Shown here piece after piece: positions 36,284 through 44,852 of a DNA stretch of 64,000 bases. This stretch comes from Gemmatimonadaceae bacterium. Lineage in GTDB: Bacteria > Gemmatimonadota > Gemmatimonadetes > Gemmatimonadales > Gemmatimonadaceae. The DNA lies in contig JAHBVT010000001.1 of assembly GCA_019637355.1 (NCBI GenBank), positions 620,001 through 684,000 on the forward strand, given 5' to 3'. Positions within the stretch are counted from its first letter, which is position 1. Every line of letters starts with the position of its first letter. Under the pieces are notes generated by a model. It saw only the letters and a program-made list of their open reading frames with translations, was not told where the DNA came from and did not search any database. Position numbers and translations under genes: made by a program.

Positions 36284-37930
36284 CTACCGCGTAGCCTGCG
36301 GCGTCCGCCGCGTCGCCGGATTACAATCCCGCCACTGCCCCGGCTGCCCACCCGGACCAGCAGGCAACGGATCCATAATGTCACGCGGCATCCGCTCCGG
36401 GTCCTCGCTGGCCAGGTACGCCAGCATCGCCACGAGCGTCGCGTTGTTCTTCAGGTCGTACTCCACAACCTTATCGTACGTGTCGCGGTCGGTGTGCCAG
36501 GTGGTGAAGCTGTAATCCCAGCTGAGCGCGCCAAGGTTGAACGCGGGCGCCTTGTGACACACGAAGCTGGCGTGGTCGGTGCCGCCGGTGGCCTGCCCAC
36601 CAGTGGGGTTGAAGCGGATCCACTGGGTGATCTCGCTGGGCACCTGCCCGAGATACCGCTCGATCCGCTGCGCCGCGCCAGGGAACGGACCGGCGCTGAG
36701 ATTGACGACGCGGCCGGTGCCGTTGTCCTGATTCCACAGCGCCTGCAGGCCACGCACGACTTCCGGATGATCCTCGCTGAACGCGCGCGAACCGTTGAGG
36801 CCCTGCTCCTCGCCGCTCCACAAGCCGACGAGAATGGTGCGCTTGGGATTGGGATACACCTGACGCAAGATGCGCAGCGCCTCCATCATCGTGATGGAGC
36901 CGGTGCCGTTGTCGGTCGCGCCAGACGACGAAGACCACGAGTCGAAGTGCGCCGAGAGGAGCACGTACTCGTCTGGCTTCTCGCTGCCGCGGATCTCGGC
37001 GACGACGTTGAACACGGGACGCTCGCCGACGATCTCGCTGTCGGTGAAGGCCCGCACGCGCGGGCCCTGGTTGTTGCGCGCGAGACGGAACAGCAGCCCG
37101 TAGTCCTCGCAGCCGACGGCGAACGCGGGCAGGGTCTGCTGCGGCGACCCGAACACCTTCTGGATGCCGGGATAGTTGCTGAACTGGTGGGTGAAGACGC
37201 CGAGCGCGCCGGCATCCTTGAGCTTCTGCCACACGTTGCGGCCGCCGCTCATCGCGACGTTGAGCTGGTTCCACTCCTGCTGCATCGCTGCCTGCGCCGC
37301 AGTCACGCGGTCGCGCTCCTCAGGCGTCGCGAACTCGGCCCACTGGCCGGGCGAACGGCAACTGAGCCGCGGTACGCTCATCAGGAAGAACTTGCCGCGC
37401 ACGTTGGGCAACCAAGCATCAAAGGCCTCAGGCGTGCTGATGCCCTCAGGATACGCGATGACCTGGCCCTCGACAGGACGGCGCATCCCGGGGCTGTAGG
37501 TGAGCGCGTAGGCCTCGAGCGAACGCACGCGCGGGGTGAGCAGGTCGATGTGGGTGACGCCACGCTTCCAGCCGAGCCAGGTGCCGTACTGCTCCTTGCG
37601 CGCGGTCACGCCCCAGCGCTGGAAGGTGCTCACGGCCCAGTTCTGCGCCGCATCCATATGCGGGGACGCGGTCATCCGCTGCCCGAGCGAGTCCATCAAC
37701 TGCTGCGCGAGGCTCATCGCCTGCGAACGGTTCATCCCCTCGTCCCACATCCGCTGGATGATGGGATCGGAGGACGGCGAGCGACGGATGTACGTGGGGA
37801 CGCTGTTGACGTCGATGGGATCGGCCATCGGATTGCGCGCCCCCATCGGGGGACGGGCCTGGCCGGCCGGCTGCTGCGCGGCGAGCAGCGGCGCGACGAG
37901 CGCGACCGCTAGCAATGCTCTGACGAACAC
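36284..37930 (-). CDS. Exported M28-family zinc aminopeptidase
   Basis: 548 aa from a GTG start at 37930 preceded by AAGGAG; signal peptide VFVRALLAVALVAPLLAAQ. A PA-like insertion occupies the middle. Metal site: SAHFDSW (His and Asp), GATDNGTGS (bridging Asp), GEEQGLNGS (catalytic Glu and ligand Glu) and TDHASFVCH (last His region). Cleaves peptides outside the cytoplasm. It follows the ABC permease gene by about 35 nt and is the last gene of the operon. Confidence 0.9.
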   Translation of the reverse strand: MFVRALLAVALVAPLLAAQQPAGQARPPMGARNPMADPIDVNSVPTYIRRSPSSDPIIQRMWDEGMNRSQAMSLAQQLMDSLGQRMTASPHMDAAQNWAVSTFQRWGVTARKEQYGTWLGWKRGVTHIDLLTPRVRSLEAYALTYSPGMRRPVEGQVIAYPEGISTPEAFDAWLPNVRGKFFLMSVPRLSCRSPGQWAEFATPEERDRVTAAQAAMQQEWNQLNVAMSGGRNVWQKLKDAGALGVFTHQFSNYPGIQKVFGSPQQTLPAFAVGCEDYGLLFRLARNNQGPRVRAFTDSEIVGERPVFNVVAEIRGSEKPDEYVLLSAHFDSWSSSSGATDNGTGSITMMEALRILRQVYPNPKRTILVGLWSGEEQGLNGSRAFSEDHPEVVRGLQALWNQDNGTGRVVNLSAGPFPGAAQRIERYLGQVPSEITQWIRFNPTGGQATGGTDHASFVCHKAPAFNLGALSWDYSFTTWHTDRDTYDKVVEYDLKNNATLVAMLAYLASEDPERMPRDIMDPLPAGPGGQPGQWRDCNPATRRTPQATR

Positions 37931-37965
37931 GGACTTCTCCTTGCAAGTGTGGTGGAACGGTTCCC

Positions 37966-39213
37966 TCAAACCTTGACGCTGAGTCCATCCGCCAACGAAC
38001 TACGATACGCCTTCCAGGCCGGCAGCATTCCCACGAGCGTGCCGGCGACGACAACCAATCCAAGGAATCCCCACGCGGTGGCGCTGAGTGGCGCCATCGC
38101 GAGCGCGAGTCCGTAGCGCGACTCGATCGCGCCGGACGCCAGCGCCAAACCAAGGTACACCAACAGGACGCCGGCCACCGCGCCGCTGAGCGCGAGCAGC
38201 GCCGACTCGCTCACGAGCAGGGCGGAGATGGTGCGGGGTCCGGCGCCGACGGCGCGCAGCACGGCCATCTCGCGGCGTCGGCTCTCGAGCGAGGCATACA
38301 GGGCCACGCACATCCCGATCAAGCCGACGAGCAGCGTGAACAGGCTCACCAGCCGCAGCGCGGCCTCGGCGTTGCCGACGACGTCCCAGAGCTGCGCCAA
38401 GGCTACGCCAGGCACGATGGCAGTGAGCGGGTCGACGATGTCCTCGTTCATCTCGCGCTGCAGGCGCAGCGTCTCGAAGCGGTTCTTGGTGCCGACGAGG
38501 AAGGCGGTGATCGGCGGCTCGGCGTCGTGCAGGTGGTCGTCCGGCGGACCCATCGGCAAGCCGCCGCGATGCGCCTCGGCCTCGTGCATCGCCTCCAGCC
38601 CCTCGAGCGTCACGTACAGCGCGCGGTCGATGGGCGTCACGGTGCGATTGATGATGCCGACGACCTTGAACGGATGCACGTCGTGCTCGGCGAAACTGAC
38701 GTCGGCGATGCCGTGGGCGAGCACGACCTCGCTGCCCAGCGTGTAGCCGAGCCGCCGCGCCACCTCGTGGCCGATGGCGACTTCGTCGTTGCCGCTGGGT
38801 GCGCGGCCCTCGGCGAAGGTCACACCCTGGTCGCGGAAGCGGTAGCGCTCGAAGAACGCGCCCGTCGTGCCGATGACGCGGAAGCCTTTATGCGAATCGC
38901 CGAGCGAGTAGGGAATCGTCCACGCCACGGCGGGATGCGCACTGTAGCGTTGGTAGGTGGCCCACTGCACGCTGCCGGAGGGCGTGGCCATCCCGAAGAC
39001 AGTGCTGAGCAGGACCTGTGTGGTGCCGCCACGCGCGCCGACGATGAGATCGGTGCCGCGGATGGTGCCGGCGAACGAGTCACGCACGCCGCTGCGCAGG
39101 TGCTCGATGCCCACCAGCAGCGCGACGCTGAGCGCGATGCTGGCGACGGTGAGCGCCGAGATGGCGACGCGGGCGCGCAGGGACCGCGCGGCGAGCCCGA
39201 GCAAGAACATCAC
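37966..39213 (-). CDS. ABC transporter permease (MacB/LolC type)
   Basis: 415 aa (or 414 from the ATG at 39210). One N-terminal helix (RVAISALTVASIALSVALLVG), a large periplasmic MacB_PCD-like domain of about 250 residues, and a C-terminal FtsX domain with three helices (FTLLVGLIGMCVALYASLES, LALSGAVAGVLLVYLGLALA, WGFLGLVVVAGTLVGMLP). This layout is that of mechanotransmission transporters that act on lipoproteins or outer-membrane substrates. Overlaps the ATPase stop codon. Confidence 0.9.
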   Translation of the reverse strand: MMFLLGLAARSLRARVAISALTVASIALSVALLVGIEHLRSGVRDSFAGTIRGTDLIVGARGGTTQVLLSTVFGMATPSGSVQWATYQRYSAHPAVAWTIPYSLGDSHKGFRVIGTTGAFFERYRFRDQGVTFAEGRAPSGNDEVAIGHEVARRLGYTLGSEVVLAHGIADVSFAEHDVHPFKVVGIINRTVTPIDRALYVTLEGLEAMHEAEAHRGGLPMGPPDDHLHDAEPPITAFLVGTKNRFETLRLQREMNEDIVDPLTAIVPGVALAQLWDVVGNAEAALRLVSLFTLLVGLIGMCVALYASLESRRREMAVLRAVGAGPRTISALLVSESALLALSGAVAGVLLVYLGLALASGAIESRYGLALAMAPLSATAWGFLGLVVVAGTLVGMLPAWKAYRSSLADGLSVKV

Positions 39214-39908
39214 GCCGCCAGCTCCGTGGACGCCCGGTTGAGCGTCGCCAAGGCCAGCGTGCGCCCGAAGCGCTCGGCCAGCGCGAGGTCGTGGCTCACG
39301 AAAAGCAGCGTGCTGTTGGCCGCGGCCACCGAGGCGAAGAGCAACTCGAGGAAGCGGTCGCGGCGGTCGGCGTCCAGCGCCGAGGTGGGTTCGTCGCAGA
39401 CGATGAGCTCCGGCGCGCCGATGAGTGCGCGTGCGACGGCCACGCGCTGCTGCTGGCCAACGGAGAGTGCGGTCACGGGCTTGTCGATTAAGGCCGTCAG
39501 TTCGAGGCTGCCGGCCAGGCGGTCGGCTTCGGCGAGCGGATTGGCGCCGCCGAGGCGTGCGCGCCGTGCCGCCGAGAGCCGCAGCGGCAGCAGGATGTTG
39601 TCACGCACCGAGAGGTACGGGATCAGGTTGAACATCTGGAACACGTAGCCGATGTGCGCGGCGCGAAAGCGGTCGCGTCCGGCGGAACCCATCGCGCCGA
39701 GGTCGCTGCCAAGCACCTGCACGCTGCCAGTGACGGGCGCGAGCACGCCGGCGACGAGGCCGAGCAGGGTGGTCTTGCCGCTGCCGCTGGGGCCGTGCAG
39801 GAACACGCGTTCACCGCGGGCGACGTGCAGGGCGGCGATGTCGAGCACGGGCGCACTGCCGCGGTACGCGAAGCGCACCTCGTGCAAGGCGATCGCGGGG
39901 TCGGTCAC
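39210..39908 (-). CDS. ABC transporter ATP-binding protein (LolD/MacB type)
   Basis: 232 aa from GTG at 39908, which overlaps the DUF3299 stop (GTGA). Walker A GPSGSGKTTLL, Q-loop YVFQMFNLIPYLSV, signature LSVGQQQRVAVARAL, Walker B LIVCDEPTSALD and H-loop LLFVSHDLAL. Family members pair with the adjacent FtsX-type permease. The much longer upstream frame is an out-of-frame shadow of neighbouring genes. Confidence 0.92.
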   Translation of the reverse strand: MTDPAIALHEVRFAYRGSAPVLDIAALHVARGERVFLHGPSGSGKTTLLGLVAGVLAPVTGSVQVLGSDLGAMGSAGRDRFRAAHIGYVFQMFNLIPYLSVRDNILLPLRLSAARRARLGGANPLAEADRLAGSLELTALIDKPVTALSVGQQQRVAVARALIGAPELIVCDEPTSALDADRRDRFLELLFASVAAANSTLLFVSHDLALAERFGRTLALATLNRASTELAA

Positions 39909-40399
39909 CGGCCTGTGTACGGGCGCATCGAGAGCCCTTCGATCGTGAAGCCGACGGACCCGTAGGGCGAATCGTAGTTGACGATGCGCAGCGTGCCTTC
40001 CATCCACACGGCATCGAAGAGCGCGAGCTTCACCGAGCGGCCGCCGGTCATCGTGACGAAGGCCATCTGGTTGGGCGGCGGCGGCGGGGTGTGCACGCAG
40101 GCGCCGTAGTACGGCACGAGCAGGAACTCGGCGCCTTCCTCCATCGCGTCGTCGAGCGGCACGATGAAGCCGGGGACCCGCACGCGCTGGCCGTCGAGGC
40201 GCCTGAGCGTGTCGGGCGCGGTGCCCTTTTCGTAGTCGAGCTGGCCGAGCAGGCGCCAATCGACGGGTACGGCGCTCTGCACCGCACTGGCGGGCGCCGA
40301 GGCTGGTGCCGGGGCCGGCGCGCGGGTCTGCGCCGCCGAGGTGAGCGGAAGGCTCGCGGCTGAGGCGCAGGCGAGGACGAACGCGACGCGTCGCATCAT
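39905..40399 (-). CDS. Exported DUF3299 protein
   Basis: 164 aa with a signal peptide (MMRRVAFVLACASAASLPLT). The DUF3299 strings RVRVPGFIVPLDDAMEEGAE, FLLVPYYGACVHTPPPPPNQ and MEGTLRI are clear, including the conserved Cys-Val-His-Thr-Pro. Members are often next to ABC transporters of this type; the motif suggests metal or haem handling but the function is not known. Coupled by 4-nt overlaps to both neighbours. Confidence 0.9.
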   Translation of the reverse strand: MMRRVAFVLACASAASLPLTSAAQTRAPAPAPASAPASAVQSAVPVDWRLLGQLDYEKGTAPDTLRRLDGQRVRVPGFIVPLDDAMEEGAEFLLVPYYGACVHTPPPPPNQMAFVTMTGGRSVKLALFDAVWMEGTLRIVNYDSPYGSVGFTIEGLSMRPYTGR

Positions 40400-41541
40400 C
40401 GGCGCGTCACCGCGAACTCCGCCACCATCTCGGTGCGGTCCCACTGCAGCGCGAGCAGGCCGCGGCCGTTCTCCTCGCGCACGCTGATCGTGAAGGCCTC
40501 GACTTCATTGGCCAGCGGCCGCGCGCGCAGCGGGATGCGGCCAAGGTCACGCGCCTGGTCGTACTGCTGGCCGTTCTGGCCGGTCTGGCGATTGATGATC
40601 AGGATGCCGCCCGTGGCCTCGGGGATCGAGTACAGCGTGTACTCGCCCGGCGGCACGACGAGCTCGCCGAAGCGCAGCTCGGTGTCGGTCTTGAAGTGCG
40701 TGGCGCGGTTGGCGCCGGTGCGCCAGAGCTGGCCGTAGCGCACCAGCGCGCCCCAGATGTCGCGGCCGCGCTTCATCGGCACGCCGTAGTCCAGCGTGAA
40801 CGTGGCGCCGAGCACGCGGGTCTCGCCGCCGCCGCGCCCGGAGAGCTCGCCGACACCGCGGCCGGTGGCGTCACGGTTGGCGAAGTCGCGCGCGAGCGCG
40901 ACCACATCGGAGTTGCCGCTGCGCGTGACGATCAGCGCGCGCGTGGTCGCGCCGGCGTCGAGCGTGCGGATGGAGCCGTCGGGCAGCACGGTGAGGCGCA
41001 TCGTGCCGCGCGTGGGGTGCGTGACGGTGGCCGAGTCGCGGCCGATGAGCGCCAGCGGGAAAGGGCTCACGCGCTGGCCGCTGAGCATCGGTGCGCCGAC
41101 GGTGCTGGCACCGCTGCTGCGCAGGCGGCGCAGCGCCACGTCGAAGGGCCAATGCACGAGGTCAATGAACGGCAGCCACTCGGCGGGCGCGGCGACCATC
41201 CGCTCCGTGCGCTCGGCGGCCTGCGTGGTGATGTGCAGCGAATCGCCGTGCTTCATATATCGCACCGTGCGCGTCTCGGCGCCGGTGGTGGGGTTCAGGT
41301 CCACGACCGTGAGCGAGGTCAGGTTGCCGCGGGCGTCGAACTGCGCGCGCTGGCGTTGCAGCGTGGTGCGCGGGGATCGCGTGACGACTTCTGCTTCGAT
41401 GACGTTGCCGGTGCGGATGATCCGCTCGACGGAAATCGTGTCGACGCCGAGACGGGCGGTGAGCGTGGACGTATCGGGGCGCGCCTGGGCGCCGAGGGCC
41501 GCTGGGGCCGTGGCCACGAGGGCAAGCAGGAGGAGTCGCAT
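40396..41541 (-). CDS. Exported protein with C-terminal DUF2911
   Basis: 381 aa with a signal peptide (MRLLLLALVATAPAALGAQ). The N-terminal 200 residues are beta rich. The C-terminal DUF2911 domain shows FTLDYGVPMKRGRDIWGALV, YGQLWRTGANRATHFKTDTE and VPPGEYTLYSIPEATGG. Function unknown. First gene of the operon continuing through DUF3299, the ABC transporter and the M28 peptidase. Confidence 0.9.
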   Translation of the reverse strand: MRLLLLALVATAPAALGAQARPDTSTLTARLGVDTISVERIIRTGNVIEAEVVTRSPRTTLQRQRAQFDARGNLTSLTVVDLNPTTGAETRTVRYMKHGDSLHITTQAAERTERMVAAPAEWLPFIDLVHWPFDVALRRLRSSGASTVGAPMLSGQRVSPFPLALIGRDSATVTHPTRGTMRLTVLPDGSIRTLDAGATTRALIVTRSGNSDVVALARDFANRDATGRGVGELSGRGGGETRVLGATFTLDYGVPMKRGRDIWGALVRYGQLWRTGANRATHFKTDTELRFGELVVPPGEYTLYSIPEATGGILIINRQTGQNGQQYDQARDLGRIPLRARPLANEVEAFTISVREENGRGLLALQWDRTEMVAEFAVTRR

Positions 41542-41578
41542 AGTAAGAATTCTACGCCACAGGGCCCCCCTTCGTTGC

Positions 41579-42367
41579 CTAGAGCGGCGGCATCGTCCGG
41601 CGCACGCTCTGGACGAAGCCGAGGCGCGAATAGTCCCCGAAGCTCCATCGGCCCGTCAGATCCTCGCCGCCGAAGACCTGGTCGCGGATGGCGCGGTCCA
41701 CCCAGCCCAGGCGGATGAGGGTTTCGATCTGGCCGATGGTCTCCTCGATCCAGTCGGCCTTGGCCCGCAATTGCGCGACCGGGTCGTCCAGGCGCCCGCG
41801 GTGGGCGTCGAAGAAGCGCTCCGGGTGCCAGCTGGCCACTTCGCGGAGGGCCAGCACCTGCGCGCGCAGGTCCTCGTCGTGATGCGCGATGCGCACCTTC
41901 ACGCCGATGAACAGGTCGCCGCCGAAGACCGTGCCGCGCTCGGCGTCCCAGACCACGTGGTGGTCGTCGGAGTGGCCCGGGGTTGGGCGAAGCGTGAGCG
42001 CGTCATCGGCGAAATCCGCGAGCGGCTGCGTGAGCTGCCGTCGCCGGCCCCAGGTGAAGCGCCGGTAGAATCCCACGCGTTCGGCAGCGCGGAGACGCCG
42101 CTCCGTGAGCGCCGCGCGTTGCACGCCGATGCCGCGGGCGATCAGCGCGGGCAGGCCGCCCGCGTGATCCTCGTGCGCGTGCGTGAGGATCGCGCCGCGC
42201 ACCGGATGCGCGTCGAGCCAGGCGCCGAGGGCCGGTGCGGCGTTGGGGAAGGCCGCGTCCACGAGCACTTCGCGCGTGACGAAGGCACTCACCGCGTAGC
42301 CGACAAGGCGGCTGCGCCAGGAGGAGAATCGCAGTTCGGTGACGTCGCCGTGCGAGAGGACTAGCAT
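41579..42367 (-). CDS. MBL-fold metallo-hydrolase
   Basis: 262 aa. Metal motif ILTHAHEDHAGGLPAL (HxHxDH form), then TPGHSDDHHVVWD and GGDLFIGVKVRIAHHDEDLR. The protein resembles glyoxalase-II-like or other hydrolytic MBL enzymes; the substrate is not inferable. Start at 42367 chosen at the first in-frame ATG clear of the greA promoter region. Divergent from greA. Confidence 0.85.
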   Translation of the reverse strand: MLVLSHGDVTELRFSSWRSRLVGYAVSAFVTREVLVDAAFPNAAPALGAWLDAHPVRGAILTHAHEDHAGGLPALIARGIGVQRAALTERRLRAAERVGFYRRFTWGRRRQLTQPLADFADDALTLRPTPGHSDDHHVVWDAERGTVFGGDLFIGVKVRIAHHDEDLRAQVLALREVASWHPERFFDAHRGRLDDPVAQLRAKADWIEETIGQIETLIRLGWVDRAIRDQVFGGEDLTGRWSFGDYSRLGFVQSVRRTMPPL

Positions 42368-42431
42368 ACTCGCTGAACGATACCCGCGGAGCCGAGTCTC
42401 AGCGCACACCCAGCGGCGCCGGGCGCGACGA

Positions 42432-42460
42432 TTGCCGGGGACCGCGTCGGAGAGTACATT
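42432..42460 (+). promoter_or_regulatory. Putative sigma70-type promoter of greA
   Basis: TTGCCG (42432-42437), 17-nt spacer, TACATT (42455-42460), each 4 of 6 to consensus. Predicted start near 42467, just before the leader hairpin. It is in the right place to make a short leader RNA followed by greA. Confidence 0.5.
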
Positions 42461-42478
42461 TCAGGCGTTGAGGCAAGT

Positions 42479-42520
42479 GACCGGCGCCCGGCCATCAGGT
42501 CGGGCGTCGGGTCTTTTTTT
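42479..42520 (+). terminator. Intrinsic terminator/attenuator in the greA leader
   Basis: GACCGGCGCCCGG, a short loop, TCGGGCGTCGGGTC, then seven T. The stem is about 13 bp with minor mismatches. It lies 36 nt before the greA start and downstream of the putative promoter, so most transcripts would stop as a leader RNA of about 50 nt unless the structure is overcome. Confidence 0.8.
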
Positions 42521-42555
42521 CGCCCCCCGCGACATCCCTTTCCGAGGGTAGCCCC

Positions 42556-43026
42556 GTGATCGAGGCGCTCAAGCAGAAGCTCACCGACGAGGCGGAGAAG
42601 CTCCGCATCGAACTGAACGTCACGCTCCCCAACGAGATCCGCAAAGCCGTCGAACTCGGCGACCTGCGCGAGAACTCGGAGTACAAGGCCGCCCTCGAAC
42701 GCCAGCAGTTCGTGCAGGCGCGGCTCGGGCAGCTCACGCAGCGCCTGTCCAAGCTCTCCAGCATCGACGAGTCGCAGATCGCCAGCGACGCCGTCGGGAT
42801 GGGCTCCAAGGTGACCGTCGAGGACCAGGACTCCAAGGAGCGCGAGGAGTACCACCTGATCTTCGGCGACGCCGAGGACTTCGAGGACGGGCAGGTGACG
42901 ATGTCGTCGCCAATCGGCCGCGCGCTTCTCGGCAAGAAGGTGGGCGAGGTGGCACTGCTCAAGCTGCCGGCGCGCACGCGTAAGCTGAAGGTCGTGAAGC
43001 TCGTGACGATTCACGAGGACATCTAG
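42556..43026 (+). CDS. greA: Transcription elongation factor GreA
   Basis: 156 aa from a GTG start. The N-terminal coiled coil (to about residue 75) holds the signature LGDLRENSEYKAALERQQFV, and the C-terminal FKBP-like domain contains GSKVTVEDQD and SPIGRALLGKKVGEVALLKL. GreA rescues backtracked RNA polymerase by stimulating transcript cleavage. An in-leader terminator suggests self-control. It converges on the TlpA-like gene with overlapping stops. Confidence 0.95.
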   Translation: MIEALKQKLTDEAEKLRIELNVTLPNEIRKAVELGDLRENSEYKAALERQQFVQARLGQLTQRLSKLSSIDESQIASDAVGMGSKVTVEDQDSKEREEYHLIFGDAEDFEDGQVTMSSPIGRALLGKKVGEVALLKLPARTRKLKVVKLVTIHEDI

Positions 43027-43607
43027 CGTCCGCTAGGCTCGCTCAGCACGGAGTCGAGGAGGGCGCGCAGTCCGGCGTCGCTGGCGCGCACGGGCCCCAT
43101 ATGCCGCCAGCGCAGCGTGCCGGCGCGGTCTACGAGATGCGTGCTCGGCACGCCGAGCGCCCGGAACGTGAAGGACGCGCGGTCGTCGGGATCGAGCCAG
43201 AGTTCGTAGCTCGCGCCGAGTTCGCGCGCGAAGCCGGCGATCATCGCGGTGTCGGAACTGACGTCAATGCTGACGCCCACGATGCGTAGGCCACGCGCGC
43301 CGAACTCGCGGTGCAGGGAGTCGAGGGCGGGAATCTCCTCGCGGCAGGGCTTGCACCAGGTGGCCCAGACATTGAGCATCACGACGTTGTCGCGCTGCTC
43401 GGCGAGCGTGACCGGCGTGCCGTCGAGGCGCTGCGCGGCGTAGGCCGGCGCCGGCTGGCCGACGGCGACGACTCCGCCGCGGGCGGGCGCATCGCCGCAG
43501 GAGGTGAGGGCCGCGACCGCTACGGCGACCGCCACCGAAGCCGCCACCGAAGCCGCCGCCGCGACAGCGCCGCGCGCGCCGCGCGTCCCACGCCAACCCC
43601 AAGCCAT
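43023..43607 (-). CDS. TlpA-like thiol-disulfide lipoprotein
   Basis: 194 aa. A long Ala/Val-rich signal (AVAAAASVAASVAVAVAVAALTSC) ends in a lipobox Cys, followed by a TlpA/ResA fold: VGQPAPAYAAQRLDGTPVTL, VMLNVWATWCKPCREEIPAL with the CKPC active site, and GVPSTHLVDRAG with cis-Pro. Probably reduces apo-cytochromes or other exported thiols. Its ATG overlaps the stop of the upstream gene (TGATG). Confidence 0.92.
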   Translation of the reverse strand: MAWGWRGTRGARGAVAAAASVAASVAVAVAVAALTSCGDAPARGGVVAVGQPAPAYAAQRLDGTPVTLAEQRDNVVMLNVWATWCKPCREEIPALDSLHREFGARGLRIVGVSIDVSSDTAMIAGFARELGASYELWLDPDDRASFTFRALGVPSTHLVDRAGTLRWRHMGPVRASDAGLRALLDSVLSEPSGR

Positions 43608-44851
43608 CACTCGCTCCGGCGGTACGTCGCGGCCTTGATCGCGCTCGGCGTACCCGGTTCCGTCCACGCGAGCAGCAGCCCGTCGGCGATGCGGGTCATC
43701 CGCGGGAATCCGCTGGACCGCGCCGCGCTGGACTGGCTCACGACCACGGACTCGCCGCGCGTGCCGTCGCGTGCAACGCGGCGCAGGCGCACACTCGCAG
43801 AATCGCCGCTGCCAATTTCGAGCCAGCTCACGTACGCCGCGCCATCAAAGAGTTGCAGTGCCACGCGGCCGGCGGGCCTGCCGTCGTCCACGCGCAGGGG
43901 CGCGCCGAAGCTCGCACCGGCGTCGTACGAGAACGCGACCTGCACCTTGGCGCTGTCGCGGGCGCCGGTGAACCAGGCCACGGCGACGGTGTCGCCATAG
44001 GCCTGCACCATCGGGCCGTTCACCGGGCAGAAGTTCACTTCCCAGTTGTCGGCGTGCACGCGCGTGGCGGGGGTCCAGGCACCATCCACGAATCGGCTCA
44101 CGGCGATGTCGCGGATCTCCGGCGTGCCCTCGGTGCGATCGCGGAACGCCACCACGGGCCCGCGCGTGGTCATCGCGGCGCTGGTCTGGCAGCAGTCGCA
44201 GACGCGTGTATCGATCACGGTCTTCGTCTGCGGGCGCATCGTGGCGCTCCACGAATTACTCGCCAGCGTCATCGGCGTGCCGTGCCCGCCGCCTCCGTGC
44301 GCGTGCCCGCCGCCGAGGTTGTGGCCGCCGTCAAGGAAGAACACCTGCGCGCCGTCGGCGGTGGGCAGCACGGACACAAAGCCGTGCTCGGCCTCGATGC
44401 CCGCGCGATGCGGCGTCACCGACGCGGACCACGTCGCCCCGTCGTCGCGCGACTCGGCCATCCGCACCTCGTAGGCGTAGCGCGCCGTGCCGTTGCGCTG
44501 CAGCCAATGCGCCAGGAGCCGGCCATCGGCCAGCGCGGTCACGGAGGGGAAGTCGGCCCAGTTCACGAACAGGTCGCGGCGGCGCAGCACTTCGCGCGGC
44601 TCGCTCCACTGGCCATCGTCACCGCGCACGCTGAGGCGCAGCGCGTGGCCTTCACCGGTCACCGGTTCCAGCCAGCTCATCACCACGCGGCCATCGGGCG
44701 CCGTGTGCAGATTGGGCTCGCCGGCGCCGGCGCCCGATGGCGCGTCGATCGCCGTCAGCGCATAGCGGTGCAGCGGCGCGTCAGGTGCATCGGGCGTGCA
44801 GGCGAGCGCGGCAAATACAATGAAGGGCGTCCAGCGGCGTGCGGCGTGCAT
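43607..44851 (-). CDS. Sialidase-fold (BNR repeat) lipoprotein
   Basis: 414 aa. Lipobox FIVFAALAC, then repeated Asp-box-like segments (SRDDGATWSASV, SYDAGASFGAPLRV) and VMSWLEPVTG-type blades of a six-bladed propeller. A His/Gly-rich loop (HNLGGGHAHGGGGHG) near residue 180 and a CDCC cluster may bind metal. Catalytic sialidase residues are not evident, so it may be a binding protein. Middle gene of the glpD operon. Confidence 0.78.
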   Translation of the reverse strand: MHAARRWTPFIVFAALACTPDAPDAPLHRYALTAIDAPSGAGAGEPNLHTAPDGRVVMSWLEPVTGEGHALRLSVRGDDGQWSEPREVLRRRDLFVNWADFPSVTALADGRLLAHWLQRNGTARYAYEVRMAESRDDGATWSASVTPHRAGIEAEHGFVSVLPTADGAQVFFLDGGHNLGGGHAHGGGGHGTPMTLASNSWSATMRPQTKTVIDTRVCDCCQTSAAMTTRGPVVAFRDRTEGTPEIRDIAVSRFVDGAWTPATRVHADNWEVNFCPVNGPMVQAYGDTVAVAWFTGARDSAKVQVAFSYDAGASFGAPLRVDDGRPAGRVALQLFDGAAYVSWLEIGSGDSASVRLRRVARDGTRGESVVVSQSSAARSSGFPRMTRIADGLLLAWTEPGTPSAIKAATYRRSE

Positions 44852-44852
44852 A

